Positions 43,222 to 52,615 of a DNA stretch of 64,000 nt are shown piece after piece; position 1 is the first letter of the stretch, and each line of letters begins with the position of its first letter. Under the pieces are notes generated by a model. That model was not told the DNA's origin, ran no database searches, and saw only the letters and a program-made list of their open reading frames with translations. Origin of the DNA: Prochlorococcus sp. AG-347-E03 (GTDB lineage Bacteria; Cyanobacteriota; Cyanobacteriia; PCC-6307; Cyanobiaceae); the NCBI GenBank assembly GCA_003279115.1, contig QCBG01000002.1, positions 62,001-126,000 of the forward strand, given 5' to 3'. A program made the position numbers and the translations under genes.

Positions 43222-43950
43222 TTAGACGATAGCGGCCATAGCCATTCTTGCAATTTCTCGATTATCTAGACCTATTTCCATCAATGTATCTTGATAAGCA
43301 ATCATAAATTCTTCCATTAATTCTTCTCTATCCATAGCTAAAACTGATGCGTCATCTGCAACTTCATCTAACATCTTCTTAATTAACGGCAGATTAACCT
43401 TATTAGCTTCCATTAATTCCTCTTTACAAGTAGATAGATTCTCTTTAAGCCACTCTTGACCGTAATTTAAATGAAGATATTCATCTTTAACAACTCCTTC
43501 TGTTATTTTTTTTGCAAAAGGATCGGCAACTCTGATGTAGACGTTATAAGCTGAGATCGCAAATGCTTCAATTAAGATAGCTTGAATTAAAAGGCACGTT
43601 GTTAAATTTCCTTTTTCAAGAGCAACTTGAAAATTTCCATGCAATTTAGAAAAGAATTTTTTAGCAAATTCCATATCAGCCACTACACCTAAATTTCTTC
43701 CACATGCAGTAAAGCCTTTTTTATGCTTCATTTCCATTCTCGCCAATTTTGTTAACTCCTCTAACTCATTTGGAATTAAAGTTGCAATTGATATGTAATT
43801 ATCGTGAGCCTCTTGCTCTCCCTCTATAACAATTGCATTTATTCTGCTGTATGCATCCTTATAAGAATCCGTAGTGAAGTCGGGCAAATCTAAAGAAATC
43901 GGATTAATCGATTCTTCAATAGTTTTTTTATTTGATTCTAGAGTTTGCAT
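43222..43950 (-). CDS. ado: Aldehyde-deformylating oxygenase (Ado)
   Basis: Ferritin-like di-iron enzyme turning fatty aldehydes into alkanes (mainly pentadecane in marine strains) plus formate. Iron ligands are seen in IVIEGEQEAHDNY (Glu, His), LARMEMKHKKGF (Glu, His), the long helix FAISAYNVYIRVADPF, and VKDEYLHLNYG (Glu, His). The track starts at 43977; the second Met (MQTLES, 43950) gives 242 aa, closer to characterised proteins. The 108-nt gap before aar suggests a second promoter there. Confidence 0.95.
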   Translation of the reverse strand: MQTLESNKKTIEESINPISLDLPDFTTDSYKDAYSRINAIVIEGEQEAHDNYISIATLIPNELEELTKLARMEMKHKKGFTACGRNLGVVADMEFAKKFFSKLHGNFQVALEKGNLTTCLLIQAILIEAFAISAYNVYIRVADPFAKKITEGVVKDEYLHLNYGQEWLKENLSTCKEELMEANKVNLPLIKKMLDEVADDASVLAMDREELMEEFMIAYQDTLMEIGLDNREIARMAMAAIV

Positions 43951-44061
43951 GACAGTAATCTTTAGCTCATTATGCATGAATATTACACGATTATAGAGAG
44001 TTTATTTAAATATCATGAAAATATTTTTAATTGTTAAGTCACATTTTTAACTTAAGCTTAA

Positions 44062-44856
44062 TTAAGAATTGTTTGGCCAATCTGATTGCATCAGATTCAT
44101 AATTAATTTGAACCAATGATTAATCAATAATTCCTTTAAATTTTTCCCTAAAGACTCATTTGCTCCTCTACTATCTCCTATAACACCTGATTTACTGAAG
44201 TCGTCAGTAAGCCAAGCAGTAGGCGCATTGCCCTCTAGACTCCAACCTTCAGGGATCTCTACTTTATTCCCCTCATTTGGGCGTTCATCACCTACTAATT
44301 CTGGTTTTAAAGCCAGCATCAAACTTGTTTCAGCTAAAGAAGCATGGAGCCCATCCTCGATCTCAGTTTTTGTTAATAATTCACTTAATCCATTAACACC
44401 ACTCCATAAGAAACAAGGAAAAACTGCCATCTCCGGTGAGAAACTTCTTAGCTCTCTAGCAGCTGTATTTAATAGTGAAATTTGACCTCCATGTCCATTA
44501 ATCAATATCAATCTTTTAAAACCCATTTCAGATAATTGACTTCCGACTTCCTTAATCATTGAGGTTATTAAATTTGAGGAAAGTGAAATTGTCCCAGCAA
44601 AACCCTTATGCTCTGGAGAAAAACCGATATATTGAGTTGGAAGTTTTTTTAATGGAATATCGGCAGAGAATAATTTAAAAACTTCGCCAATAATTTCATC
44701 AACGAAAATACCATCTGTCGCAAGAGGCAAATGCGGTCCATGTTGCTCAACAGCACCGAATGGCCAAATCACTGTAGATCTTTTGTGTTTTGCAACACTC
44801 TCAATTTCTTGCCAATTTAAATGTTCAAATTTATTAGGTATTGGTTTAAAGTTCAT
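44062..44856 (-). CDS. Creatininase family protein
   Basis: 264-residue binuclear-metal amidohydrolase of the creatininase / MftE / ArfB family. Metal ligands are visible: FGAVEQHGPHLPLATDGI (Glu, His, Asp), LINGHGGQISLL, and Glu in SLAETSLML. Members process creatinine, formylated pterin or flavin precursors, or peptide modifications; the substrate here is unknown. ATG 44856. It is transcribed leftward, divergent to the S1-domain gene with a 66-nt gap, and lies upstream of ado by 84 nt, perhaps unrelated to it. Confidence 0.86.
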   Translation of the reverse strand: MNFKPIPNKFEHLNWQEIESVAKHKRSTVIWPFGAVEQHGPHLPLATDGIFVDEIIGEVFKLFSADIPLKKLPTQYIGFSPEHKGFAGTISLSSNLITSMIKEVGSQLSEMGFKRLILINGHGGQISLLNTAARELRSFSPEMAVFPCFLWSGVNGLSELLTKTEIEDGLHASLAETSLMLALKPELVGDERPNEGNKVEIPEGWSLEGNAPTAWLTDDFSKSGVIGDSRGANESLGKNLKELLINHWFKLIMNLMQSDWPNNS

Positions 44857-44922
44857 TAATTTTAATTTTGAGTACTAACATTTAGAGTATGTTAATAATT
44901 AATTATTCTTATTTTACCTACG

Positions 44923-46128
44923 ATGGGAGTCAATAATAAAAACGCCCAAGATAATATCCAACTAAAGGGCAATAAAAAACCTCTTCAGGTACTTCACATA
45001 AGCAAGAAAGATACTCAAAAAAAATCTCAAGGCATAGATAATAAGCAAACCAATTCGCAAGAAGAAATTAAAAAAGAAAATATCGCAAACAAACCTCAAA
45101 TCGTTAAAGATGATTCATTAAAAGAAATTGATGAAAGTAATGAAAACACTAAAGACTTTGATATTTCTCAACAAGATTCAACTCAACAAGACTTAAGCAG
45201 ACCCCTTAATTTTTCTGAGCAAAACACAGATTTTCAATTAGAAAGAACTGTTGATGATTTCGATTTTGATGAAAGTGCTTTTTTGGAGGCTTTAAATGCA
45301 AATGAGCCAATTGGGGCTACAGGAGAAACAATCTCAGGTAAGGTTATAGCAATCGAAAGTGATGGACTATATGTTGACATTGGTGGGAAAGCACCTGGTT
45401 ATATGCCTAAAAAAGAATGTGGTTTGGGTGTCATAACTAACTTTAAAGAAAAATTTTCTATAGGCCTTGAAATGGAAGTTTTGGTTATCAAAGAACAAAA
45501 TGCTGATGGGATGGTAACAGTGAGCGCTCGGGCATTAATTCTTAGACAAAGTTGGGAAAAAGTATCAAGTTCCGCAAAAAATGGAGAATTAATTAACGTT
45601 TTAATTAATGGATTTAACAGAGGTGGTCTTACGTGTGATGTAGATGGATTGAGAGGATTCATCCCAAGATCCCAACTTGAAGATGGTCAAGACTATCAAT
45701 CTTTTGTTGGCAAAACTCTAAAAGTAGCGTTTCTTGAGGTGAATCCAGAATCCAGAAAATTAGTTCTCTCTGAAAAGAAAGCATCAATAGTCTCTAAAAT
45801 TGCAAGTTTAGAATTAGGTCAATTAATTGAAGGAGAAGTTTTAGCAGTAAAACCATATGGCTTCTTTATAGATTTAGGTGGAGCTAGTGGACTTCTTCAT
45901 CAATCCTCACTAACAAATGGATCGATTCGTTCTTTAAGAGAAGTTTTTAGAGAAGGGGAAATGATAAAAGCTTTAATATCTGAAATTGACCTCGAAAAAG
46001 GGCGCATTGGTCTCAATACAGCACTCCTAGAAAACTCTGCAGGAGAATTAATTATTGATAAGCAAAAAGTTATGCAAGAAGCCGCAGAGAGAGCGCTAAA
46101 AACTAAAGCACTCTTCGATAAAAAATAA
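44923..46128 (+). CDS. S1-domain RNA-binding protein (30S ribosomal protein S1 homologue)
   Basis: 401-residue protein with a long polar, Gln/Lys/Asp-rich N-terminal tail (about 1-115) and three S1 OB-fold domains: TGETISGKVIAIESDGLYVD with GYMPKKE (about 128-200), a degenerate second (NVLINGFNRGGLTCDVDGLRG, about 220-285), and the canonical GQLIEGEVLAVKPYGFFIDLG (about 300-370). It is a second-type S1 homologue of cyanobacteria (Rps1b/Nbp1-like), expected to bind mRNA leaders lacking Shine-Dalgarno sites. The 9-nt gap to the Tab2-like gene suggests joint expression of two translation factors. Confidence 0.9.
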   Translation: MGVNNKNAQDNIQLKGNKKPLQVLHISKKDTQKKSQGIDNKQTNSQEEIKKENIANKPQIVKDDSLKEIDESNENTKDFDISQQDSTQQDLSRPLNFSEQNTDFQLERTVDDFDFDESAFLEALNANEPIGATGETISGKVIAIESDGLYVDIGGKAPGYMPKKECGLGVITNFKEKFSIGLEMEVLVIKEQNADGMVTVSARALILRQSWEKVSSSAKNGELINVLINGFNRGGLTCDVDGLRGFIPRSQLEDGQDYQSFVGKTLKVAFLEVNPESRKLVLSEKKASIVSKIASLELGQLIEGEVLAVKPYGFFIDLGGASGLLHQSSLTNGSIRSLREVFREGEMIKALISEIDLEKGRIGLNTALLENSAGELIIDKQKVMQEAAERALKTKALFDKK

Positions 46129-46136
46129 CAAGATAA

Positions 46137-47042
46137 ATGAGCATTAATAAAACAATGGATTCAAGCCTTAAATTAAAAATTTCAGATTGGGAATTAGACT
46201 TCTACTCGAGACCAATCATTGAATCAAATGGAAAAAAAAGGTGGGAGTTAATTATTTGCTCTACAAGAATTTATGAGACAGAAGATATTTTTCTTTGGAA
46301 TAAAAAATGCCCTGCCAATGAAGTAAATTCAGTATGGCTTACAAAGGCACTAAATGAAGCAATTATTGAAGCAAAAAAACAGGGGTGGGAGAAACCTTCA
46401 ATAGTTCGATTCTGGAGGTCATCAATGAAATCGATCATTAAAAAATCCTTGGAGGCCGTAAGTATTGAAGCTCTTGTAAGTAGGAGAACTTACGATTTAT
46501 TAGATAGAATCGAATTTCTTGAGAAAGAGATTTATCCAAAGGAAAAAGGTTATGTAAGAGGTGTATTAGCTCCTACTTTTACTTCTAAAATGGAAAACCC
46601 TCCTACACCTTTACCAGAAGAAGTAAGGGGTGAAGCTTTAACTATCTCTGAAATATCAATTGGAGAATTGAAATCAGCAAAAAATTGGCCTATTGAATTT
46701 GGAGAAATTTTCCCAATTCAACAAGATTTAGACGATAATTATTTAGTTCCAGGATTAAGACTTTTTAGCAAAGATAGATCTTTAGCACTTTCTGCATGGT
46801 TCAGTTGTTTAGAACCTATTAAATTAGTCATCAATAAAAACCAACTCATACTTGAAGCTTCAGAAGACGATAAGTGGCTGGTAACAGATTTGCCAGAAAA
46901 AGATGCAAACATTTTGAGTACTAAGTTTTTAGAAAACAAAAAAAATTCTTTTGATTATCAATTTATTTCCATACAGTCAACGCCATACGTCGAAAAATTT
47001 GCAGGATTCTGGATCTTGAGAGATATTGAATTAATTTCATAA
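46137..47042 (+). CDS. Tab2/Atab2-like RNA-binding protein (DUF1092)
   Basis: 301-residue cyanobacterial homologue of algal/plant Tab2, which in chloroplasts activates translation of a photosystem I mRNA (psaB). Signatures are WELDFYSRPIIESNGKKRWEL, WLTKALNEAIIEA, IVRFWRSSMKSII, LPEEVRGEALT and LSAWFSCLEPIKL, with the C-terminal FWILRDIEL. The family length is about 280-300. ATG 46137 follows the S1 gene by 8 nt. The bacterial target RNA is unknown; the pairing with an S1 homologue supports a role in translation. Confidence 0.88.
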   Translation: MSINKTMDSSLKLKISDWELDFYSRPIIESNGKKRWELIICSTRIYETEDIFLWNKKCPANEVNSVWLTKALNEAIIEAKKQGWEKPSIVRFWRSSMKSIIKKSLEAVSIEALVSRRTYDLLDRIEFLEKEIYPKEKGYVRGVLAPTFTSKMENPPTPLPEEVRGEALTISEISIGELKSAKNWPIEFGEIFPIQQDLDDNYLVPGLRLFSKDRSLALSAWFSCLEPIKLVINKNQLILEASEDDKWLVTDLPEKDANILSTKFLENKKNSFDYQFISIQSTPYVEKFAGFWILRDIELIS

Positions 47043-47064
47043 ATTCAGCTTAGGAGCAGGAACT

Positions 47065-47847
47065 ATTCCATACAAAGAAATTTATTTTTCAAAAGCTGAA
47101 ATTTTTATTCAAAACAAAAAATTTGAGTATTATTCATCACCTATCCTTAGTCAAAATAATTTCAAACATGCATATTTTACGAAGTCAAGCTCTAAGAAAT
47201 ATCTTCAACTATTAGGGAATCACTTTAATGAGAATTACATAAATTGTGTTTCCAATCAAATTCACAGTAATGTAATAGTTTTTGGATCACATTCGGGAGA
47301 AGGCCTTGAGACTGATGCAGATGGTCTTGTTGGTAATAAATGGAATCAAAACTTATGGGTTTATACAGCTGATTGTATGCCAATATTTTTTGCAGATAAA
47401 AGGACAAGAAATGTAGCAACCTTGCATTGTGGAAGAAAAGGTTTAGAAAAAAAAATAATAAAAAATCTGGTTAAAATTTTCGATAATTTAGGGACATCTA
47501 GAGATAACTTACTTGTAGCAATAGGACCAGCGATTTCGAAGGAACATTATCTAGTTGATAAAATGACACTCAAAGAATTTTATGAAAAGACCGAAAACAA
47601 AAAAATAACCGTAAATTTGGCTAAAGCTGAAAAAGATCTTTGTTTTAGTGATTCAAATCACTTCAAAGAGAAAAACTTAAATCAACTTGATCTTAAAAGA
47701 TCTGCTTATAGACAACTTTTGAATGAGAACATTCCCTATACAAATATAGACATCTCAAATTTATGTACATACAAATTAAAAAATGAATTTAATTCCTGGA
47801 GAAGGAGCAAAACATTCTCGAGACAATGGAATTTTATCTGCTCATAG
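47065..47847 (+). CDS. PgeF/YfiH-type multicopper-like purine nucleosidase/laccase-domain protein, probable ATT start
   Basis: The ORF track shows only 47377-47847, but the frame is open and coding-like back to 47035: SQNNFKHAYFTK, CVSNQIHSNVIVF, DADGLVGNKW, VYTADCMPIFFADK, NVATLHCGRKGLEKK and the C-terminal SNLCTYKLKNEFNSWRR-SKTFSRQW are family motifs (the His/Cys/His zinc site lies in QIHS, ADCMP and LHCG). No ATG, GTG, TTG or CTG occurs in frame before the internal ATG 47377. ATT at 47065 has AGGAG 8 nt upstream and begins IPYKEIYFSKAE, so it is the best start (260 aa). It lies 22 nt after the Tab2-like gene. Broken start or loss of function is the alternative. Confidence 0.75.
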   Translation: MPYKEIYFSKAEIFIQNKKFEYYSSPILSQNNFKHAYFTKSSSKKYLQLLGNHFNENYINCVSNQIHSNVIVFGSHSGEGLETDADGLVGNKWNQNLWVYTADCMPIFFADKRTRNVATLHCGRKGLEKKIIKNLVKIFDNLGTSRDNLLVAIGPAISKEHYLVDKMTLKEFYEKTENKKITVNLAKAEKDLCFSDSNHFKEKNLNQLDLKRSAYRQLLNENIPYTNIDISNLCTYKLKNEFNSWRRSKTFSRQWNFICS

Positions 47848-48204
47848 AGATTGTTCACTTTGACAAATTTCACTAGTTAAGTCTTTAGCGACTAATAATT
47901 CGGTCATCTCCTTAGTACCTTTAATATTAAAAACTTTGGCTAACAAAACATTCTCTTTGAAACCAAAAGGTTTTATTTTCACTTTGCTTCCCCTTGGGAA
48001 TTCACTCTTAAGTAAATTAGTTGCTTCAAGCTCATCATTTTCATTTACATCCACACAAAATAAACCAATCGTTAAATTCCTATTTTGATCCCCCACCAAA
48101 ATAGCATTTGAACTTTTAATTTGAAGAATTTCGGCCGAGTTAACTATTACAGGATTAAGAAAAATCAAGCAAATTATAATTAAAATTTTTGATAATTTTT
48201 TCAA
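47842..48204 (-). CDS. Secreted SNase-fold-like small protein, hypothetical
   Basis: 120-residue protein with a clear signal peptide (LSKILIIICLIFLNPVIVNSA, cleaved about residue 23). The mature part ILQIKSSNAILVGDQNRNLTIGLF, then AEATNLLKSEFPRGSKVKIKPFGFK resembles the OB-like staphylococcal nuclease fold, but the catalytic Arg/Glu/Arg set is not visible, so it is probably not a nuclease. The start is TTG 48204. It overlaps the 3' end of the convergent PgeF-like gene by 6 nt. The real role, likely periplasmic or thylakoid-lumenal, is unknown. Confidence 0.6.
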   Translation of the reverse strand: MKKLSKILIIICLIFLNPVIVNSAEILQIKSSNAILVGDQNRNLTIGLFCVDVNENDELEATNLLKSEFPRGSKVKIKPFGFKENVLLAKVFNIKGTKEMTELLVAKDLTSEICQSEQSL

Positions 48205-48271
48205 GTCAAAAATATCTAAGTTTTAGAATTATCTTAAAGTAAATTTTTTAAAATGACGAATTTCAAAAAAA

Positions 48272-50035
48272 TTAGTCTTCACAATTAACATATCCAACCA
48301 TTTGAGCATTACTTTTACCAGGAGGGACCATTGGATAACAATTTTCACCTCTTCTGACAAGGATATTAATCAAGGCAGGGCCGTCATGATCAATCGCATT
48401 TTTTAATTCATTTTGTAATTGTTTTCTATCAGAAATTAAGTATCCTTTAACTCCAAAAGACTCAGCAAGTTTTACAAAATCAGGTTCACCACAACTCATA
48501 TCAGATGAGGAATATCTTTCATCGTAAAAACTTTCCTGCCATTGTCTTACCATCCCTTGCCAGCGATTATTGATAATAATCAATTTCACTTTTAGACCAT
48601 ATTGAGATAAAGTTCCTAATTCTTGAATATTCATTAAGACACTTGCATCTCCTGCAATACAAATTACATCTGAATTAGGTAAGGCTGCTTTTACTCCAAT
48701 TGCCGCTGGCAATCCAAAACCCATAGTGCCTAAGCCTGCACTACTAATCCATTTTCTTGGAGAATTCCTAAGGTATTGAGCAGCCCACATTTGATGTTGT
48801 CCTACATCTGTAGTTACATAAGCTTCTGGTGAAAATTCTCTCACTTTTAAAAGAACTTCCTGTGGATAAATTTCTCCTTCTCTAGGGGGGTCATATAAAG
48901 GATGTTTATTTTTCCAAAAATCAATTTTTTCTAACCAGTTTTTTGTCTGACAAGTAAGTTTGTTTTTTAAAGATTGTTCATTAATTTTGAGAACAGCTTT
49001 TGAAACATCAGAAACAATTGCAACATCTACACGTCTATTTTTATTAACTTCTGCTGGATCGATATCTATATGAATTACTTTTGCATTAGGTGCAAAAGTA
49101 TCTAATTTTCCTGTCACCCTATCATCGAATCTAGCTCCAATAGCAATTAAAAGATCGCATTCTGTAACAGCGAAATTAGCGTAAGCAGTTCCATGCATTC
49201 CCAACATCCCTACTGATAACTTATCTTTTTCATCAAAAGCGCCCTTCCCCATTAAGGTTGTAGTAACTGGTATTTGATAATTCTTTGCCAAAGTTCTTAT
49301 TTCATCATGAGCCCCAGAAGATATTGCCCCACCTCCTACGTATAGAAGAGGTCTTTCAGAATTTTCTATTAATTTAATTGCTTTATTGATATCACAATCA
49401 TTAATATCTCCATTTCTTTTAAATCCTTTAGGAATAATCTCACCCGGCAAAACTCTTTGGTAATTAAAGAACTCTTGACCTACATCTTTGGGTATGTCGA
49501 TTAAAACAGGGCCAGGTCTTCCAGATGAGGCTATAAAAAAAGCTTCAGAAACTACTTTCGCGATATCTGAAGGATCTCTTATTACCCAAGAATGTTTCAC
49601 TATTGGAAGAGTTATACCAAAAATATCAGTTTCTTGAAAAGCGTCTGTCCCAATAGCAGCTCTTGGGACTTGACCTGTAACCACAACAAGTGGGACTGAA
49701 TCCATTTGCGCAGTGGCAATTCCAGTTACCAAATTTGTTGCACCTGGGCCTGAGGTCCCAAAACATACTCCTACTTCACCAGTAGATCTTGCATATCCAT
49801 CAGCAGCATGTGAACCACCTTGTTCATGCCTTACCATATAATGCTTCAACCAACCATCTTGTTCTGCCTTATGAACAGCGTCATATATTGGTAGTATGGC
49901 TCCTCCAGGATATCCAAATATAACTTTTACTCCATGAATTTTTAAAGAATCCATTAGTGCATCTGCACCAGTTATCCAAACTGGTTTTTTTTGTTTTGAA
50001 CTACCCTTTGAAAAGGATCTCGAAGTAAGGGTCAC
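48272..50035 (-). CDS. ilvB: Acetolactate synthase large subunit
   Basis: ThDP- and FAD-dependent enzyme making acetolactate for valine and leucine synthesis (acetohydroxybutyrate for isoleucine). It shows [16 protein letters not shown], the catalytic Glu in [19 protein letters not shown] region, and the ThDP motif [25 protein letters not shown]. At 587 aa it is normal. The start is GTG 50035. The small regulatory subunit ilvH is not in this window. Monocistronic, with AT-rich gaps on both sides. Confidence 0.95.
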   Translation of the reverse strand: MTLTSRSFSKGSSKQKKPVWITGADALMDSLKIHGVKVIFGYPGGAILPIYDAVHKAEQDGWLKHYMVRHEQGGSHAADGYARSTGEVGVCFGTSGPGATNLVTGIATAQMDSVPLVVVTGQVPRAAIGTDAFQETDIFGITLPIVKHSWVIRDPSDIAKVVSEAFFIASSGRPGPVLIDIPKDVGQEFFNYQRVLPGEIIPKGFKRNGDINDCDINKAIKLIENSERPLLYVGGGAISSGAHDEIRTLAKNYQIPVTTTLMGKGAFDEKDKLSVGMLGMHGTAYANFAVTECDLLIAIGARFDDRVTGKLDTFAPNAKVIHIDIDPAEVNKNRRVDVAIVSDVSKAVLKINEQSLKNKLTCQTKNWLEKIDFWKNKHPLYDPPREGEIYPQEVLLKVREFSPEAYVTTDVGQHQMWAAQYLRNSPRKWISSAGLGTMGFGLPAAIGVKAALPNSDVICIAGDASVLMNIQELGTLSQYGLKVKLIIINNRWQGMVRQWQESFYDERYSSSDMSCGEPDFVKLAESFGVKGYLISDRKQLQNELKNAIDHDGPALINILVRRGENCYPMVPPGKSNAQMVGYVNCED

Positions 50036-50170
50036 TAAAGAAATTCAATATTTACTATAAATATTAAACTTAATTAAATACTTTTGCCTCATTTAGAAAT
50101 GTAATGTCAGAAATATATTCAAAAAAACTTTCAATAAATTTTAAATTTACTAATAAATATCAATTGTTCT

Positions 50171-51346
50171 TTATAAAATGCCTAGTTTATGTAAAGGTCC
50201 AGAGCCTGAAATAAGTTCAATGAAAAGCACAAGAAAAATAATCATAGCAACCCTTCCGTTCCAAACCTCTGAACTATTATTCCAGCCCCATTGCCACTTT
50301 TCTTGGGGATAAAGTTTAACTTTTTCAGGCAACTGAGAAGCCTCCTCCAAATTAACTAGAGGTCCTTCTAAGCAGGAAATGACTAGATCACTAAGACCTT
50401 CAATAAACGTAGGATGAGTATTTAAAGCCTTAACTCTCCGAAAGTTTTTAATACCAGCTTTTTCAGCAATTTCTTTATATTCAATATCAATTTCTTGCAA
50501 GGTTTCGATATGTTCTCCAACGAAACTTATAGGAACAACAATTAAGTCATTGACATTTGATCTTCCAAGATCAGCTAACACTTCTTCTGTATAAGGCTTC
50601 AACCATTCAACAGGGCCAACTCTACTTTGATAAGAAAGTGTATGAGGGTTACTATGCCCTAAACATTTTTCCAGCTCATTTATAATTAACAAAGAACAAT
50701 CTTCAATTTGTTGTTTGTAAGGGTCTCCAGCTTCTTCTACGTAACTCTTAGGAACTCCATGAGCAGTGAAAAATATATGGGCTTTAGAAGGTGATTCACA
50801 AAGTGAAATTTGTTCAGAAATTAATTCAACCATAGACTTTAAATATCCTGATTGACTGAACCAACTCCTTACACATCTCATTGGAACCTTCTTGAATTCA
50901 TCATCAGAATCTCGCAATTTTTTTAATTCCCTAAAGCTCGAACCACTAGTACTTATCGAAAAATGTGGATATAAGGGTATTACAACAACTTGATCAATGC
51001 CATCTGCTTTCATATCAGCAATTGCTGATTCGGTAAAAGGATGCCAATACCTCATAGCGATATAAGTAGTAGCATTAAATCCCTTGTCCCTTAATTTAGA
51101 TTGCAATTCTCTTGCTTGTTGTTCAGTTATCCTTCTGATAGGTGAACCTCCGCCTATAGAAAGGTAGGCCTGTTGTGAAGTAGTACTCCTAAGTGTGCTA
51201 ATTAACCAAGCTAGGGGCTTTTGAAAAACAGGGAAAGGTGTCCTGATAATTTCTGGATCAGAAAAAAGATTGTATAAGAATGGGCCTACATCAGTAATGC
51301 GTTCAGGCCCTCCTAAATTCATTAGTAAGACGCCTATTTTATTCAT
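50171..51346 (-). CDS. hemH: Ferrochelatase with C-terminal chlorophyll-a/b-binding-like helix
   Basis: Inserts Fe2+ into protoporphyrin IX at the membrane. The catalytic domain (about 1-320) has [10 protein letters not shown] at the start, the conserved [10 protein letters not shown] and YRYWHP-type region ([12 protein letters not shown]), the active-site His in [11 protein letters not shown], and [14 protein letters not shown] linker and a membrane helix with [19 protein letters not shown] form the LHC-like extension seen in cyanobacterial and plant ferrochelatases, which may sense or bind chlorophyll. At 391 aa it is typical. It is divergent from the recombinase gene. Confidence 0.96.
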   Translation of the reverse strand: MNKIGVLLMNLGGPERITDVGPFLYNLFSDPEIIRTPFPVFQKPLAWLISTLRSTTSQQAYLSIGGGSPIRRITEQQARELQSKLRDKGFNATTYIAMRYWHPFTESAIADMKADGIDQVVVIPLYPHFSISTSGSSFRELKKLRDSDDEFKKVPMRCVRSWFSQSGYLKSMVELISEQISLCESPSKAHIFFTAHGVPKSYVEEAGDPYKQQIEDCSLLIINELEKCLGHSNPHTLSYQSRVGPVEWLKPYTEEVLADLGRSNVNDLIVVPISFVGEHIETLQEIDIEYKEIAEKAGIKNFRRVKALNTHPTFIEGLSDLVISCLEGPLVNLEEASQLPEKVKLYPQEKWQWGWNNSSEVWNGRVAMIIFLVLFIELISGSGPLHKLGIL

Positions 51347-51411
51347 TTAAAATTTATGGAGATTGAAAATCAACATTAAAAACGTCATTATATGGTCAAT
51401 TATATAAATAA

Positions 51412-52581
51412 ATGAACGTAACTCAGGAAATTAATAATGTTAATGATAAATTTGCTACACAAGGCAGCAAGCTTAAAATTGAGAAAAGAGGAGAGAAATT
51501 AAATATTCGTGGTTCACTACCCTCCAAAGAAGATAAAAATAACTTTAAAATTCAAAGAATTTCTCTTGGTTTAAAGGCTGATATTTCTGGATTAGAGGAG
51601 GCAAAAAAAAAATTACAATTAATCAATTTGCAATTGGAATTGAATCAATTTGATTGGATTAATTGGATAGGCAGACCTTATAAAAAGGAAATAAAAGATG
51701 GTTTTGAATTCCCAAAAAGATTAAATCAATTCGAGGAATTTTTTTTTAAAGAAAATAAAAGTGATTTTCGAACCAGCACTAGAAAAACTACTTGGAGAAG
51801 TTCTTACAAACCATATATGAAAAGAATCCTAAATATTTACAAAGACTATGAGAATGAAGATTTAGAAAAAATATTTAAAAAAACACTTGAAAGTTACAAA
51901 GAAGGTACCAGAAGTAGGAAACAATGCGCTACTTCTTTAAGTGTTTTGGCTAAGTTTTTGGACATTAATCTACCAGAAGATTGGAAATTAAATGCTAGGG
52001 GATATGGTCTGAACAAAGCAGGATTTAGGGATCTTCCTAAGGACGAATTAATAGAGAAACTGTGGGAGACTATACCAAACAAGTCTTGGAAATTTGTTTT
52101 TGGTCTGATGGCTACATATGGATTAAGGAATCATGAAGTATTTTTTTGTGATTTGAGTTCTCTTACTAATTTTGGGGACAAAATTATTAGAGTTTTACCT
52201 ACGACTAAAACTGGGGAACATCAAGTTTGGCCATTTCATCCTGAATGGGTGGAAAAGTTCGAATTATCAAAACTTGGTGAGAATCCAGAACTTCTACCGA
52301 ATATTAATAGAGACCTTAAAATTACTACCCTTCAGAATATTGGAAAAAAAATAACAGATCAGTTTAAGCGTTACTCTTTACAAATAAAACCTTATGATCT
52401 AAGACATGCTTGGGCAGTTAGAACAATTTTTTATGATTTACCTGATACTGTCGCTGCCAGAATGATGGGACATTCGGTTAGTTTACATACTCAAACTTAT
52501 CACCACTGGATTACTAAAAGAGATCAACAACAGGCAGTGAATAATGCACTTTTAAAATTTAAAAGAGTTAAAAATATTTAA
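51412..52581 (+). CDS. Tyrosine recombinase / phage integrase family protein
   Basis: 389-residue site-specific recombinase. The N-terminal part (about 20-85) looks like an arm-binding, three-strand domain (KIEKRGEKLNIRGSLPSK, then QRISLGLKADISGLEEA), followed by a core-binding SAM-like helical domain and the catalytic domain: Arg in TYGLRNHEVFF, Lys near PTTKTGEHQVWPF, PYDLRHAWAVR (the usual His of HxxR is Tyr), GHS, and the nucleophile Tyr in QTYHHW. All key residues bar that His are intact. No phage, tRNA or repeat flanks it. It may be a domesticated or core recombinase. Confidence 0.85.
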   Translation: MNVTQEINNVNDKFATQGSKLKIEKRGEKLNIRGSLPSKEDKNNFKIQRISLGLKADISGLEEAKKKLQLINLQLELNQFDWINWIGRPYKKEIKDGFEFPKRLNQFEEFFFKENKSDFRTSTRKTTWRSSYKPYMKRILNIYKDYENEDLEKIFKKTLESYKEGTRSRKQCATSLSVLAKFLDINLPEDWKLNARGYGLNKAGFRDLPKDELIEKLWETIPNKSWKFVFGLMATYGLRNHEVFFCDLSSLTNFGDKIIRVLPTTKTGEHQVWPFHPEWVEKFELSKLGENPELLPNINRDLKITTLQNIGKKITDQFKRYSLQIKPYDLRHAWAVRTIFYDLPDTVAARMMGHSVSLHTQTYHHWITKRDQQQAVNNALLKFKRVKNI

Positions 52582-52615
52582 AGATTTATAATAATAAAAT
52601 AAAAATAAGGGTCAT

